Program-made: the position numbers and the translations under genes | Assembly (NCBI GenBank): GCA_015039315.1 | Contig: WIDE01000128.1 | Coordinates: 1-64,000, forward strand | Reading direction: 5' to 3' | From: Clavulina sp. PMI_390 | Taxonomy: Eukaryota; Basidiomycota; Agaricomycetes; Cantharellales; Hydnaceae | Length of the DNA stretch: 64,000 nt | In this document: one piece after another, positions 45,409 to 58,726 of the stretch | Position numbering within the stretch: the first letter of the stretch is position 1 | Layout of the letters: each line of letters begins with the position of its first letter | The notes under the pieces: model-generated | Told to the model about the DNA's origin: nothing | Database searches by the model: none | The model's input: only the letters and a program-made list of their open reading frames with translations

Positions 45409-46332
45409 ATGTCCATCGTAAACATACGTGAAGTCACGTTCTTGAACAATCCGGCGCGCTTTTCGGATTCCTACGAATTTCGCGTCACCTTTGAGTGCAT
45501 CGCGCCACTCAAAGAAGGTCCGTCGCGTTCCTCGTTCCTTGTAGCACGCGTCTTTCGCACTACCTTCTAACACTTATCGCTCCATGTTACATCTATTATG
45601 ATCTGATACGTCTGGATGGCATGATGGGCAGACCTCGAATGGAAACTCATCTTCGTCTCGTCCCCCGACTCGGAGCAGTTTGACCAAGAGCTCGACGATT
45701 GCATGGTCGGCCCTGTTCCCGTTGGCGTGAACACGTTCACCTTCTCGGCCCCTCCCCCCGAGCCCAGCAAGATCCCAAAGGAGGATGTCCTCGGTGTGGC
45801 AGCCATCATCCTCACGGGGTCCTACAAAGATCAAGAATTTGTCCGTGTCGGATACTACCAGAACACAGAATATGACGACCCCCTGATGACCGAGGCGTGG
45901 AGAGATGGAAAGCTCAAGGGAGATATTCAATGGCCGCGCCTCGTTCGCAGCTTGGCAGACAAGCCACGAGTCACCCGTTTCACAATCAAGTGGTCCGTAG
46001 TTTCGTTTTGACACACCTATATCTTTACTCTTAACATACTAAGGCTCTGGATGTGATGGTGATTATCTAACCACTCGCTTGCTTTCCTCGTTCTCCATAG
46101 GGATGTCGAGGAAGCAGAACAAACACCCATGTTCTCCCAACCCCACTTCAACGCCCCTCCTCAACAACAGCAACAATTTGCCCCTCCCCCGCAACAATTC
46201 CAACAGCAGCAGCCGTACGGCTACGGCAGTGCTCAACCCGCACCGATCTTTGGCGTCGGCGGAGGGTCCCCCATGCGAGATGATCAGACAAGTAGCATGA
46301 GCGTACCACCAGCAGGTGGAATGATGCATTGA
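45409..46332 (+). CDS. ASF1: Histone chaperone ASF1
   Basis: Exons 45409..45517, 45632..45992 and 46101..46332 close to 233 residues. It binds H3-H4 dimers and hands them to CAF-1 or HIRA during nucleosome assembly in the nucleus. Residues 1-155 form the conserved immunoglobulin-like core: [90 protein letters not shown] and [10 protein letters not shown]. The C-terminal tail (about 75 residues) is rich in Gln and Pro, unlike the acidic tail of yeast Asf1. The third exon is joined in phase at a GTCCGT donor. Confidence 0.96.
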
Positions 46333-47110
46333 GAAGATTTAGGGGCAACCATTATACATATGAGTGGTGTTTGTGGACTGAAACTTCAGGATGTGCTATG
46401 TCTGACATAGCAAAAACTCTTCTTCCTCTGTTTTGCATCAGTTTTCTCTTTTCTGGTGCTGGTCATCCTGCGGGCCCGTCTACTTGCTGTGCATGATTTT
46501 TGTATAGTATTTTAATTCAAGCTCTTTGACCTCCTACTTGATCGCGATCGCACGAGTTGAACCAAGCTGGCCTAACGAGTTCGGACCGTAAAGCTGTTTC
46601 CTAACCGTTAGACCGTTGGCCATATACCTTGAGTGGGCAGGAGACCGGAGAAAATCCCCCCAAAACAACCGTTTTTGTGACCTCGATTGTCGGCTCTACC
46701 GTCTTCGACGCCCTCTACACTGCGCATTCGGAGCTGGCCGTCGCCATCGTTGTATCACTGGAGTATGTGGTAGCATTCTCTTCACTTCGAACCATTGTTA
46801 TGTGTACGCCCTCGCATTCAGGTAACAGGCTGATCCCCATGGCTAAACAATCAGGTGCTTCCTGGGTAATGGCGCTCATTGTGAACGGTACTCGACAACA
46901 CCGAGAAGCACCTAATGTCCGGCAGAAAGGCAGTTCAAGGGAGTAGAGCCGAAGCTCAGAGATCACAAAATATTGTCTCAGGGTGAAAATCTTCTGTTCT
47001 GTACCCTCGCAATAATCTAGGTATTTGGGCGAACGGCGCTCGGAAGCAGCTGTATATATTCCCAGCCAAAGAGGCGTCGGGTATGAACAGCGGTGGATTG
47101 CGTATGATCA
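46333..47110. other. Convergent 3' intergenic region
   Basis: Between the 3' ends of ASF1 and the PL4 lyase. On the complement near 46539-46625 is a stretch with a tRNA-like A box (GGTCTAACGGTTAGGA) and a GGTTCAACTC motif but no pairing arms. The 105-codon frame at 46629-46946 has no recognised domain. Confidence 0.45.
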
Positions 47111-49788
47111 CTAGTAGAGCGCAATGGCATCGAAAACGATGTTTGGCGACTATATTAGATTTGGATGGTTGGCTGGTTAGACACGCAACGAACCGCAAGG
47201 ACAGAGGAGACTATACTCACCAAGTACGTATCACCACTTGAACCAGAAGCGGCAGAAATAACGATGACGTTGACCGTGGATCCGGTATAGAGAATTCCCG
47301 AAGCTGAAGCAAAGCAAATCGATCAGGTTTGGCAATCAATACCAGAACATTGGGCCTCTAAGCAAGTGTCGACTTACGAATGGAATACGTGTACGCGATG
47401 TTGTTCCCGCGATAGGTGCCTCGAGTGACCCCTCGGCTGTCTGGCTGGTCAGGGATCGCGGGCGTCGCGCTTGTCCAAGCCGAGTTGACCGAGATGACAG
47501 GACGCGCACCGGCAAAGGCCAAGGTTGTTGCGATCTTGAGTGTACGAGCGCCACCCTGGCCCGACTGTAAAGCAAAGCGCATCGTCACGGACCCGATTGC
47601 CTGGAAGATCGCCATAGGGAAGTAGCCAATCGCTTGTGAGCCGACTGTGTAGGTAACAGGCCCCCATGAGTGCATTCGGGAGTCACTAGGACTAGGAAAA
47701 ACGAGAGCAGGGGGAGAGAGTTTGTGCAGGGTGTGTCAGTATCCTCAGTATACCTCAGCGCTTGGTATGCCACTTACTGCATGGTCTGAATCATACTGAC
47801 GAGGAAAGAATTTTAGGATAACATATGGTGATCTGAACTGACTGCTGTACTCACTCGGCATTCAAGAACCCTGTCGGACGGCCGTCAAACTCGCCGACTT
47901 GCCAGATGTAGGTGGTAGACTGTATTTCCTCCAAGGTGAGCACCTCGTGTCACCCAAGTTAGTATGGTTAGGAGGCCACTTACATCGTCGGCGTTGGAAT
48001 CAGCGATATTTGAGGTGACGGTGGTACCTGCAGACACTGTGACGGAGCCAGTGCCAACCTCGAGTTCACCCTTATAAACTACATGCAACCACGTCAATAA
48101 CATTCTGTCTTGCGAGCATAAAGTAGCAGAGGGGGCGATTAGAGACTGAGTACTCACGTGTCATCGTGTATGTACCGGGGATCATGGGAGGGCTAGTGAA
48201 AGACCCACTCGACGCCTTGGTCCAGTATTGAGCAACGGAGTTGCTCCAGCCTATAGTCGTATCAGATGCATACGCGGAGGGGATGCCCGAGGCGGTTCCC
48301 TTGACATAGCCACGTCCACCCACGGCCACGAAGCCGCTCACGGTCCCAAGGCCAGACCAGAACGTTAAATCTTTTCAGACGAGGTATTATTATGAGTTCA
48401 TAGAAGCTGAGCAGAGGCAGCCTACCAATGCTTGCCGAAGGAGCGGAACCAGTGGTGAACTAGAGCAAATAATTGATCAACAAAGGAGACCAGGAGATTG
48501 ACAAACGCAGAACCTACCCAGAGGGCATAAGGGCCGTGGAAGCCTTGGCGATAGTCTTGAAGATATTGAATGGTGTAAGTACCAGGGTCTGTTCATAACG
48601 GTATAGTTATAACACATACCTTGTGTCTGTGTATGACCAGAGTTCTACAGAGTAGAACCAGTATCAGTATTACAATAGCCAACTTCAAAACCTTAGCAAC
48701 TTTCTCACCATGTCTAGAGTCTACCATCAGCGCATTGCTTGCAGAACAAAAAAAATTGGGGAACTCACAGAAGTACAGCTCTTGCTGAGCGGATCCTTGG
48801 TTGTCGATATCGCTGTGATGAGTTTAGCGTAAGCAATTTATCGAGCGGAGAGCTAGCGACTGGCATACCGGAAGAAAGGACCTCCGGAGCTCGCCTCATA
48901 GCCCCCAGAGGCGACGATCATATAGGCACCTAAATGGTAGCGGGAAAGTGAGTGTGGAGCACTGTCAGTGCTTGAATACTGGCCACTAACCAATCCCAGA
49001 GCCCGTAACGCCATGCACAGCGTCGTTGATGAATTGGACAGACGAGTAAACTATAAACCGTCAAATTCGTTCAGTGTTGAGAATTGGTTTGTCACCAAAG
49101 CGACGTTAAGTGTGCTCTCACATTTAGAGCGAGTCTGTCCATTGACCAAATAGACATCAGAGCCTTCGATCGCAGTCCCACCATTAACGTCAGCGGCGGT
49201 GATTCCCGTTGTCATGGTCGAACGAGCTAGGCGAGCGATGAATCTCAGCTCGCCCACTGAAGGCTCAGCTGTCGTGCTATTCCATGCGGTTATTCATCAT
49301 GGGATTTTCGACGCAGGGCGAGCTACTTACTAGGTCCCCATATGAATGGCTGGAGTTTTGTACTGAGCCACGTAGTACTGGGTTAGGGTGCTGGTTGTGC
49401 ATGTGATCTTGATGTAGTTATTCGAATTTCCTGTTTGTACCCAGGAGCATGACGCGCTTCCCAGGCCAGAGCTCTAGAAGGAGGTCAAGCACTGATACTG
49501 ACCACCGGCATTGGCTGACTCACAAGCTGACTGTACTTTGTCTGGTCTTGCGCCTCCACTCCATTGTATTTCATGGAGGTGATGTCGCCATTGGTCGATT
49601 GAACTAAATCATGCTGTGACATCAGCAAGTATTACATGGTCGGACGGTGTGGCCAGCAGCTTACTCGTGAAAACGAGTCCACCAGAAGTATCCACCGTCC
49701 AAAGTGTTCCAGAAACAGTAAGGCCGAAGCCGGACACCAGAGGTGCGGCACCAGCAAGAAGCAGGGAGGCAAAGGCTGCGACCAACAT
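47111..49788 (-). CDS. Rhamnogalacturonan lyase, polysaccharide lyase family 4
   Basis: Secreted enzyme cleaving the rhamnose-galacturonate backbone of pectin (rhamnogalacturonan I) by beta-elimination. The start at 49788 gives a signal peptide ([20 protein letters not shown]) followed by [20 protein letters not shown], the normal mature N-terminus of fungal PL4. Later segments include [89 protein letters not shown] and [19 protein letters not shown], which carry the catalytic region. Fibronectin III-like and carbohydrate-binding domains follow ([38 protein letters not shown]). The end is [12 protein letters not shown] then stop. About ten exons; internal boundaries not all fixed. It faces the same way as the two fucosidase genes upstream. 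Confidence 0.92.
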
Positions 49789-50450
49789 AATGATGTTAGA
49801 TCTTCTGCTGCATTGTGATTTTCTGATGGCCAGTACTTTTATACGCTCTGGCTGTGGCGAAGGCAGGAAGTAACGGACCGTGGCATTATGCCGACATTGC
49901 TGCACTTCCAACAGATCAAGCTTATTTTTGCGAGGTGCGGGGCCAATACCTTTGGTGTAAGGGCTTGGCACCCCGCTTGGTGCTTGCTCGAATGATTCAC
50001 ATGAATGAAGGTGCTGCGCAGGCGGACCGCATGCTTCTTAAAAGGCTCCGTGGATATTGGTTTCTACCACGATACTGCAAAACAACGTCGTCCCGCCTGA
50101 TCAAGGTGCCACGTAGCAATGGAGGCTTTGGGGGAAATAGATATCATTGAGCACGGGGAAAAGCCGATAGGGATCCAACATTGAACCGCCAAATGGTCGC
50201 CAAGCTGATCTGAGATCTAAGGCGGACCGCAAAGTCTCGTGCAAGAAGATTCGGGGCCCGAGCGATGATAAAACATTGGATTCATCACTCCCCCGATCTT
50301 AGTCTTTCAGACCGTTCCTCAGGCTACACGGGAATATCACAATCATGATAGCGAAATAGAGCCCAATGATAAAGGCTAATATAGATACCTGGGATAGACT
50401 TCACCCTGAGGTGGTAAATAATTCTGGGAAATGGAGTCGAACTTGATGGA
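49789..50450. other. Intergenic region 5' of the PL4 lyase
   Basis: Holds the PL4 promoter and the 3' end of fucosidase copy 1. No coding sequence is recognised; the frame at 49854-50150 is antisense to the promoter and has no domain. Confidence 0.45.
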
Positions 50451-53400
50451 TCAGTTGTATGTGAACTGGAAGGCCCAGGCATTTTCGACCTATCACATGT
50501 GAGATGTGAGTTTGCGGAACAAAAAAGGGGCAGGCAAGAAGTAAAGATGATCTCACTGAGTCTACCACGGCATTCGGGACTTGGATGGCGATGGACCCAT
50601 TTGTTTGACGAGTCCAGGTAAGGTTAGTACCAGCATCACCCGCACCCAGAAGGGCAACGGTATCACTAGCCAGTAAAGGCACTGGGGTATCGACTACAAC
50701 GAGCTCTTTGCTGGGACGGCCTAAAGCGATCACACAGAACGTGCTGTTTGTGCGCGTGAATCGATATGCGGCTTTGGCGTCTTGAGCCCCAAAGTAGAAA
50801 TAATTCTGGATATCGATGTCTCTGTGAGAAATAGAAGTGCACAACCGTGGGTGGGCTTACCGTGTCAAAGATGCAAGGGCCTGAGTCATTGAGCCAGTCA
50901 CCGACTCCTTTGAGGTTTTGCGCTACAATTGCGGGGACGACACCATCACCAGTTGGGCCGATGTTCAGGAGATAATTGCCGTTCTTAGATACAATGTCGA
51001 CCAGAGAAGTGATGATGTATTGGGGAGTACGGTAATCAGAGTCCTTCGTGATACGATTGTACCCGTAGGCTAAACAAAAAACAATGAGGGAGAATATTGG
51101 GCGATGCGAAGGCTCTGAAGGATGAAAGCTTACATGCAGGGTCTACAGATTCACTCGACTCCCATTTCTGAGTCTGAATATTTGGGCGTCAGTACCTGCT
51201 CGTCGACGTTTGCAGCTAAATACCGGTAACTGACCTGAATCGAGGCGAACTGGGAGAATAGAAAAGTTAGACGATAAATTCTGCGTGTTGTGATCATCTA
51301 CGGCTAATAAAGAATGCCGTACTTTAGCATACTCTGGTGTATCAAATTGAGGAAGGGCGCCACAACCTAAAAATAACAGTCAGAAGGAAGGGAAAATGAT
51401 GCTCAGGCAGATACGGCAGGAGCGAGAATGCACGTACGATCGTTCATGGCTACCTGCATATTATTCTCGTCTACGAAAGACCACCATTCTTCCACAAAGG
51501 TTCTCGTAAGATTGGGCCCTCCAATATCACACCACTGGCGCAAGAGAATGTCAAATCTACCATTACGACCAGCAATTTGTTGGTATGTGATTGATATTGG
51601 TACGCACCATGAGTTGGGTTTTATACTTTTCGGCAAGTGCCTTCATCTTAGGGAACTGCACATCGTGAACCCAGTCCCCGACCGGGAGGCGACCGGTGTA
51701 AGGTTCATAGGTGGTGTTGTCATAAGCGTTGACCGCAAGTTCGCCGTACCACTTGCCGAACCCATAGCCACCCTTACCCATATCAGGATTGAACCATCTG
51801 TGGTGACCAGTCATTCGGATACAGGTTCAGGCCAAGTAGCGAGCTATGAACTTACTCAGGAAGAGAGAAATACCTAACATATGAAGAGAGGTTGAGTTTC
51901 GGCGAATCGAGAAAGATATAACTATGACGTACGTTCCCAGCACTAGATCTGGATGTCGGCTCCTAGCAGATTCGAACAGCTCCATCAGGAAGTCACGTTT
52001 AGGGCCAAGGTAGACGCTGCTTCGGTGTGTCGCATCTCCTGTGTCAAATATCGCGAAACCATCGTGATGCATCGTCACAGGAACGAAGTATTTGGCTCCG
52101 CTGGAGGCAACGATATCGGTGATAGCATCGGCCGAGAAATCCTTCGCAAACTCTGGGATAAAGTCATCATAGACGAATTTCTGCAGAGGTCATGAGTACT
52201 ATTCGTACGTGCCACAAACCCTGGACTCACTTCGCCGTAGTTTAGTTTATGGTGCTGTGGAGTGTCTTGTCAACAAGCTTGCCCTATTCAGAAATATTGT
52301 TATTTTTCGGCTTACCAGCCACCAAAAGTTGGTATCATCCATAGGATTGTGCTGCCACCACCTATGGTCGATAATTGAGCAAGCGTTATCAACGGGGTAA
52401 GCTCGCACGGGACGCACCAATACCACTCCGCGTAAGTGTTCGGGGCTATCGAAAGTTATGTCAGTAGTTGGACTGCGTAAGAAAGCAACACAGTAGACTT
52501 ACGGCCCCAGCCAGGTACTGAGAATATGCCCCAGTGCATGAAAATACCGAACTTGGCATTGCCATACCACTCTGGGGTGTCGCGGAGCAGAGGATCGCTT
52601 TCAAGCTGGAGCATGACTTCTTGTGTTACAGGCTGGAAACCGCCACCACCACTCGCCGAGAGATATACTGGCGTATGAGCGAAAGAAGTGTTCAGCGACG
52701 TGAAGAGATGTGAATTGTTGACGCCAGTGGATGAAGAAATCCAAATATCAAGAAGAAGTTGGTCTCCCGGCATGAGACGGCGGAATTCCCCTGGTTGGAC
52801 TGTGTGCGCCACTGAGCTATTGAGTGTCACTGACCAAGGTGAGTTGATCCACTTCGCCGGGTCAGCAGACATCGGAGAGAAGCTCGCTAGCGTAACCTCA
52901 ACTGCATACGCTTTTACGGCATCAAACATTCGCCAACGAGTCGTCAATCTGGCCTGGCGGAATCCAAGGTTAATCCCGTCGGTTGTCTGGCTGTCAACGA
53001 GAGTCATAGCGAAAATGTGCAATCGATTCCGATCATCATAGCCATTAGGGAGCGTGATTGATGTCAGGGCAGACGTCGTGCTGATTGAAGTTGACCAGGT
53101 AAGCATTTGGGTTTGGTTATAGTTTATGGTCCCATCTTGGTGCAAATGATGCGGCCTAAATGAGATCAATCGTGAGGGTCAGCATACTGATCTTATCCAA
53201 CGATGGAGTAGCGTGTTAGGAGAGTGCTAACATCTTAACGGCTGCCCCAGAGTTGATCCAATGCAAGTTCCACCTGTGAGAGTGGGGTTCAGATATATCG
53301 CCTGGAATCCGAGCAATACAAAGGGATAATCGCCTCACCAGTTGTGAATGGACGCTAGAAATAGAAGGTGAGCAGAGGTCCAACTTGATACCAATGTGAG

Positions 53401-53898
53401 GTAGGACATTACCTTCGACCTGCTGTTGGGTTCCGTCCGCAAAATTAAACGTGAAGACCGCGTTATTCTCCCCTTAGGAACAGATGTCAGCCAAAATCAG
53501 AGAATGCCAGAAGTCATGAGCTTACCATCATCGTAGTCTCCCGCATAAAGGATGTTCATTTCACGAGCATACTGAACAGATTGAGGGATGTTGATAGTTT
53601 GACCATGGACGACAAGATTGTCGGCTTCTCCCGTCCACTTTTGGGGTAGGTGATAGGTAATCCCATCAACGTACAGATCACCCCGAGGCATGAAATCGGC
53701 GTCCCATCGTTCCTCACGAGGATCGAAGTTGGCATTAGGCCCGACCGCGATGTTGTTGAACAACTTGGAGAGGTCAACATAATAGGACTGGACCGTAGTC
53801 TTGTTGAAAGCCAGAGCCTGGGAAGACGGGAGAGAGTTGAAGAATAGGCCTGAGGTCAGGAGCGAGAGGATCATGGACCCCCTCATCGGAGTCCACAT
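50451..53898 (-). CDS. GH29 alpha-L-fucosidase with N-terminal accessory region, copy 1
   Basis: Starts [20 protein letters not shown], a signal peptide, then about 280 residues before the catalytic domain ([33 protein letters not shown]-like [20 protein letters not shown]). GH29 follows: [60 protein letters not shown], then [18 protein letters not shown], where the Asp is the expected nucleophile, and [22 protein letters not shown]-terminal beta domain ends [12 protein letters not shown]. It hydrolyses alpha-L-fucosyl residues outside the cell, perhaps on xyloglucan or pectin side chains. The span contains many short introns; its exons were not all fixed. It is paralogous to the neighbouring gene at 54650-58178. 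Confidence 0.88.
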
Positions 53899-54649
53899 AT
53901 CGTAGGTTTACTGCAAATAGGCAGATTCGTGGGTTGGAGTGGGCCTTGGGCTTTGGGGAGATTCGACGCCCCTCCATTGCGCTCCTTTATAGCACGGAGA
54001 CATACGCAGCACAGGGACCATGCAGATCACCCTAGGCTCCGCCAAGCCAAAGTACTTGTATATCATGGGAATTGATCACAATAATAGTACCAACACGAGT
54101 TACGTTGTATCGAGCATTTCTCATGCCAGATCGATGTTGAGCTTCAAGGTTATATTAGCGTATCCAACTTGAATAAAGTGGTGTGAGATAGGATCGATAT
54201 TAAGGACAACGATGCTGGGAAAGAGATTTTTGTGAACAAGGTTTCAGAGGCCAAGAGGTCCATTTAGCAATTCGAAGAATAGCATCCACTTGTGACGCCT
54301 CCTCGGGTCCGAAGATATGTCACATCGTTCCTTCCTAATTGGGGAAATTCTGTTAGGATCATCATTATGTTTCCTCATTGATTGGAACTTTATGGTGGTC
54401 GTGAAGTAATTACGAGCCCCACTTGCCCACGTGCTACGCGACTCGGAACGATGGTGTGGTGGGAAAGCACCTCAGCTGCAGGGTTGACCATAATGGTTCT
54501 TCCGATCTTCCAATGAATATCCTACTAAATTATTGCAAGTTACATGCTGCTCACTGGCTGCTATATATGTACATTGGTTTGTGCCGCGTTATGCTACGAC
54601 TGCCGTGATCGTGGGCATTTCTTGAAGGAGACCCTTTCGCGGCGAGCGC
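53899..54649. other. Intergenic region between the fucosidase copies
   Basis: About 750 bases with no gene. It contains the promoter of fucosidase copy 1 next to 53899 and the 3' flank of copy 2. Confidence 0.5.
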
Positions 54650-57600
54650 TCACGCCGGGAGAATCTTGTACGTGACCTGGAAAGCCCAGGCATGATCGAT
54701 CTAGCGTGCAAGTTTAGCATTTTCTTTGTGGTAGTAGCGTGAAAATCAGGAAGGATACGAAGCAGTACCTTATCAAGGAGTGAATCAGGAACGTCAATGA
54801 CAAGAGGACCATTTTGGTGCTGGCTCCACGTCAAGTTCGCACCCTCGCTGCCAGCGCCGAGGAGCGCGATCGTATCGTGTGGAAGGACAGGGACTGGAGT
54901 GTCGATTACCAGAAGTCGATTCTTTGGACGCTCGATAGCAATTATGCAGAAGGTATCAGATGTGCGAGTAAAACGGAGAGATCTGTACTCTGCACCGAAG
55001 AAGAAATAGTCCTGAGAGTGGGCAAAGTCGCAACAGGTTCAATATAGTGTCGAATTACATAGAGGAAACAAGAGGCACTGACAGTATCGAAGATGCAGTC
55101 ACCTGAATGGGCAAGCCATTCGCCGACTGCTTTGAGCCTCTGCACCACCGGTCGTGGAACCACGCCATCGCCATCGGGGCCAATGTTGAGCAGATAGTTG
55201 CCGTTTTTCGATACAATGTCGACGAGTGATGTGATAAGATACTGGGGACTACGGTAGTCCTCATCTTTGGTGTACCTATTGTAGCCATAGGCTGTAGAAC
55301 AAATGGACCAATGCGAAAGTTTCGCGAGGTTGAATGGAGAGGATATGTGTCAGTGTGTTAGTGTGTTAGTAGGTGAGGCCCCCCGCATGATGGCGAGGGC
55401 GAAGGAATAACTAACAATATGGATCAACGGACTCGCTCGACTCCCATTTTTGGGTCTACATCACTGCGGTTAGTAGGGTGCTGTACGAGTAGCAGGTCTC
55501 CTCGAGTACCTGGATTGAAGAGAACTAGAAAAGCACAGGGATGGAAAGAATCAGGCTAAATGTTCTCGCACACAGCATGCGCTACTGACCTTCGCATATT
55601 CTGGGGTGTCAAACTGCGGCAGAGCTCCGCAGCCTGTACACGACGTAACATCAGACAATCAGAGATGAGCAAGCGAGCGGCTGGCAGGGGACTTACGGTT
55701 ATTCATGGCGAACTGGATCCCGTTCTTGTCAGCGAATGGCAGCCAGTCCTCAAGGAATGTTCGGGTCAAGTTCGGCCCGCCAATGTCGCACCACTGGAAG
55801 CAGCGTACCGCAATAAGCACGCAAGGCGATACAGCGCATAATGGCCATTGGATGACGTACCATCACGTTCGTTTTATACTTCTCTGCTAAGATCTTCATC
55901 TTGACAAGCTGCTGTTCGCGCAGCCAATCTCGGCCTGGCAAACGGCCAGTGTACGGCTCCACTTGCGAATTGTCGTAAGCATTGACCGCCAGGTTTCCTG
56001 GCCAATTACCGAAACCGTAGCCTCCCGCTCCCGAGTCAGGATTGAACCACCTTCGAGAACCAATGGTTCATGATACGTCCAGATAAAGACAAATCAATGG
56101 TGATCGTCAATCGACTTACTCTGGCATTGAGAAGTATCTGGATCATTTGAACATGAACGTAAGTGTAAGGGCAACAGTCCAGTTCCGCTGATGACTTACG
56201 TTCCCATAACAAGGCTTGGATGGCGCGCTTTCGCCGACTCGAACATCTCCATCAGGAAGTCCCGCTTGGGGCCTAGATAAACGCTGCTACGGTGAGTAGC
56301 ATTCCCAGTATCGAATATGGCGAAGCCGTCGTGATGCATCGTAGTGGGCACGAAATACCGTGCCCCACTGGATGCGACGATGTCCATGATCGTGTCGGCG
56401 TCAAATTTCCCTCCCAATTCGGGGATGAAGTCGTCATAGACAAAATCCTAGGCACCACAGTAATGGTCAGTTATGTATCATAGATCGTTCATTAGATAAA
56501 GGACACACGGCGCCATAGGTTTCCCTGTGGTACTGTAAAACACAAACGATCAGTTGCAGACTCGCGACGACTTCGGACAGAATAACTCACATTCCAGAAG
56601 TAGTTTGAGCTGTCCATGGGTGTGTGTTGCCACCACCTGATTGAAGAACTTCAGTCTCAAATGGGCAAAGTTGTGGAACCGCGTAGACATACCAATACCA
56701 CTCAGCATATGGGCCAGGGGCTAAGAAAGATCTGGTGAGTCATGGTGAAGAGCAGAAATACAGAGATGCCACTCACGAGCCCACCCAGGGATGGCAAAGA
56801 CACCCCAATGCATGAAGATACCGAACTTGGCATCACCAAACCATTCAGGTATATCACGAAGAAGAGGATCACTTTCTACATCAACTGTCACCTGTTGGCT
56901 GAGCATTTGATTCGTTCCGACTTCCTGTGCCCCAACCACGACGGACGAATCGAGCAACGATTCCCTGAGTATTTGATACGTGTCCATATCATCTATAGAG
57001 CGCTGCTTCGGGGCGACCCAAACATCAAGGATGAGCTGGTCACCTGGCATAGCGCGCCAGTACTCCCCAAGCTGAATAGTCTCGACACCGGGACTGCCGA
57101 CCCACACTAGCCAGGGAGAGTTGATCCAGTATCTCGGATCAGGAGCGAGGGCCGAAGGGAGCAAGCTCGCCATCGTCACTTCGACAGCGAAGGCTTTCAC
57201 GTTCTCTATGATGCGCCACCTCGTCGTGAATCGTACCTGACGGAAGCTTAGTGCAATTCCTCCTGCTGTATGGCTCGGCACAAGTGTCATTGCGAATATA
57301 TGAAGTCGATTCCAGTCGTTCGTCCCGGGGAGGGTGATAGATTTGAGCCGAGAAGTCGTGCTGATCGATGTAGACCATGAGAAGATCTGGGTCTGGTTGT
57401 AGTTCCGGCTTCCGTCCGCCCGAAGATGATAGGGCCTAATTACCAAGATTTAGGTTCATGAGACAATGCTTTGCCAGCGACGCACGTACATTTTGACGGC
57501 AGCTCCGGAATTAATCCAGTGAAGGTTCCACCTACGAATACGTTAGGTTGTTTGTCTGCTCAACTTGGCGAACTACACCAACCAGTTGTGAATCGAAGCT

Positions 57601-58178
57601 GTGAGAGAGGAAACAGTCAACGATGAGTTCCAATGGAGGAGGAAGTCGGCAAGCGCCCATACCTTCCACCTGCTGCTCACTTCCATCCTCGAAATGGAAC
57701 GTGAACGTCGCACCAGTCTCTCCTAAGGGGTTTGATATTTTAGGGGGGACTTAGGCATTGATATAATGAATTACAGAGGCTTACCGTCGATAAAGTCACC
57801 TGCATAAAGGACGTGCATCTCCCGAGGGAATTCTACAAAGTGCGGGATCTTCACGGTCTGGCGATCACTGACAACATTGTCCGGCTTGCCATCCCATTTC
57901 TGAGGGAGTTGGTACGTGATTCCGTTCACGTCTAGACTGCTAGTCGGCATCAACTTGGCGTCCCATCTCTCGCCTCTAGGATCGAAGTTGGCGTGCGGGC
58001 CTACCGCGATGTTGTCGAACAGGTAGGCGAGGTCGACAGGGTAAGACTTGACGGCACTTGCAAAGATTGTATCGTTGTAGTGTGATAGAGGAGACTGAGC
58101 ATCGTTGAGAGAGGAGCTAAAGAGCAGCAGGGGCTGGAAATACGCAAGCAGAGCGCGAGCAAAGGCGGGGACCTTCAT
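54650..58178 (-). CDS. GH29 alpha-L-fucosidase with N-terminal accessory region, copy 2
   Basis: Tandem paralogue of copy 1 with the same domain order. Starts [20 protein letters not shown] (signal peptide; a Met 57 nt upstream is in frame but spoils the signal). The accessory region has [30 protein letters not shown] and THE segment [20 protein letters not shown]. Catalytic parts include [57 protein letters not shown] with the nucleophile Asp, and a C-terminal beta domain ending [14 protein letters not shown]. All catalytic landmarks seen in copy 1 are intact, so both copies appear functional. The spacing and intron positions match copy 1, as expected of a gene duplication; sequence has diverged throughout, so it is not recent. 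Confidence 0.88.
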
Positions 58179-58726
58179 CACTGCCGATGAGGTCACTTCC
58201 TCCGCTAAGAGATGCAAAGGCGTCCCAAGTGACAACCATTGGTTAGATAATAAGTGGGAAAAGCTAGTGCTATAAAGTTTGTAGCTACCTAACGTCTAAA
58301 TTCAGATGCGACCTTGGGGAGGCTAGGGTCAAGTTGACAGATGTTGATGTGTTTGGCTCGTGAGTTCGCGCCAACACTCGCTGTGCTTGGGAAGGTTTAT
58401 TAGGTCTGACCGCGCTATACCAACTACCGGACAAGGCGCATAGATGATGAGAAACCTAGTAATTACAAGGGGGAGGCAAACTAAATTAATCAACCCGTAC
58501 AACGCCTTAGCTCCCACAGTGAGGGTTTCTGTATCCAACAGAGGAAACAGAGTCTGATAGAATGTTTGACGAGCCAGCATCGACCATGAGGAGTCAATCC
58601 CACCTGCCGCATAGTAAAGCCGATGATGTCGTAATAAATCAGCTACGAGTCAAGAGATAGGAAGCTCATAATCTTTAGGAGGCGTCAGTCCTCGACGGAA
58701 GCTGGGAAGAGATTCACATTGGATAG
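58179..58726. other. Intergenic region between fucosidase copy 2 and cyclin
   Basis: Contains the fucosidase copy 2 promoter and the 3' end of the cyclin gene. If the last cyclin intron is real, its final codons lie here. No other gene is supported. Confidence 0.45.

Noticed and set aside
46539..46625. tRNA-like sequence on the complement
   Set aside because: It has an A-box-like GGTCTAACGG and a GGTTCAACTC, but the T stem and acceptor stem do not pair, so no tRNA fold forms. At most a relic or chance match.
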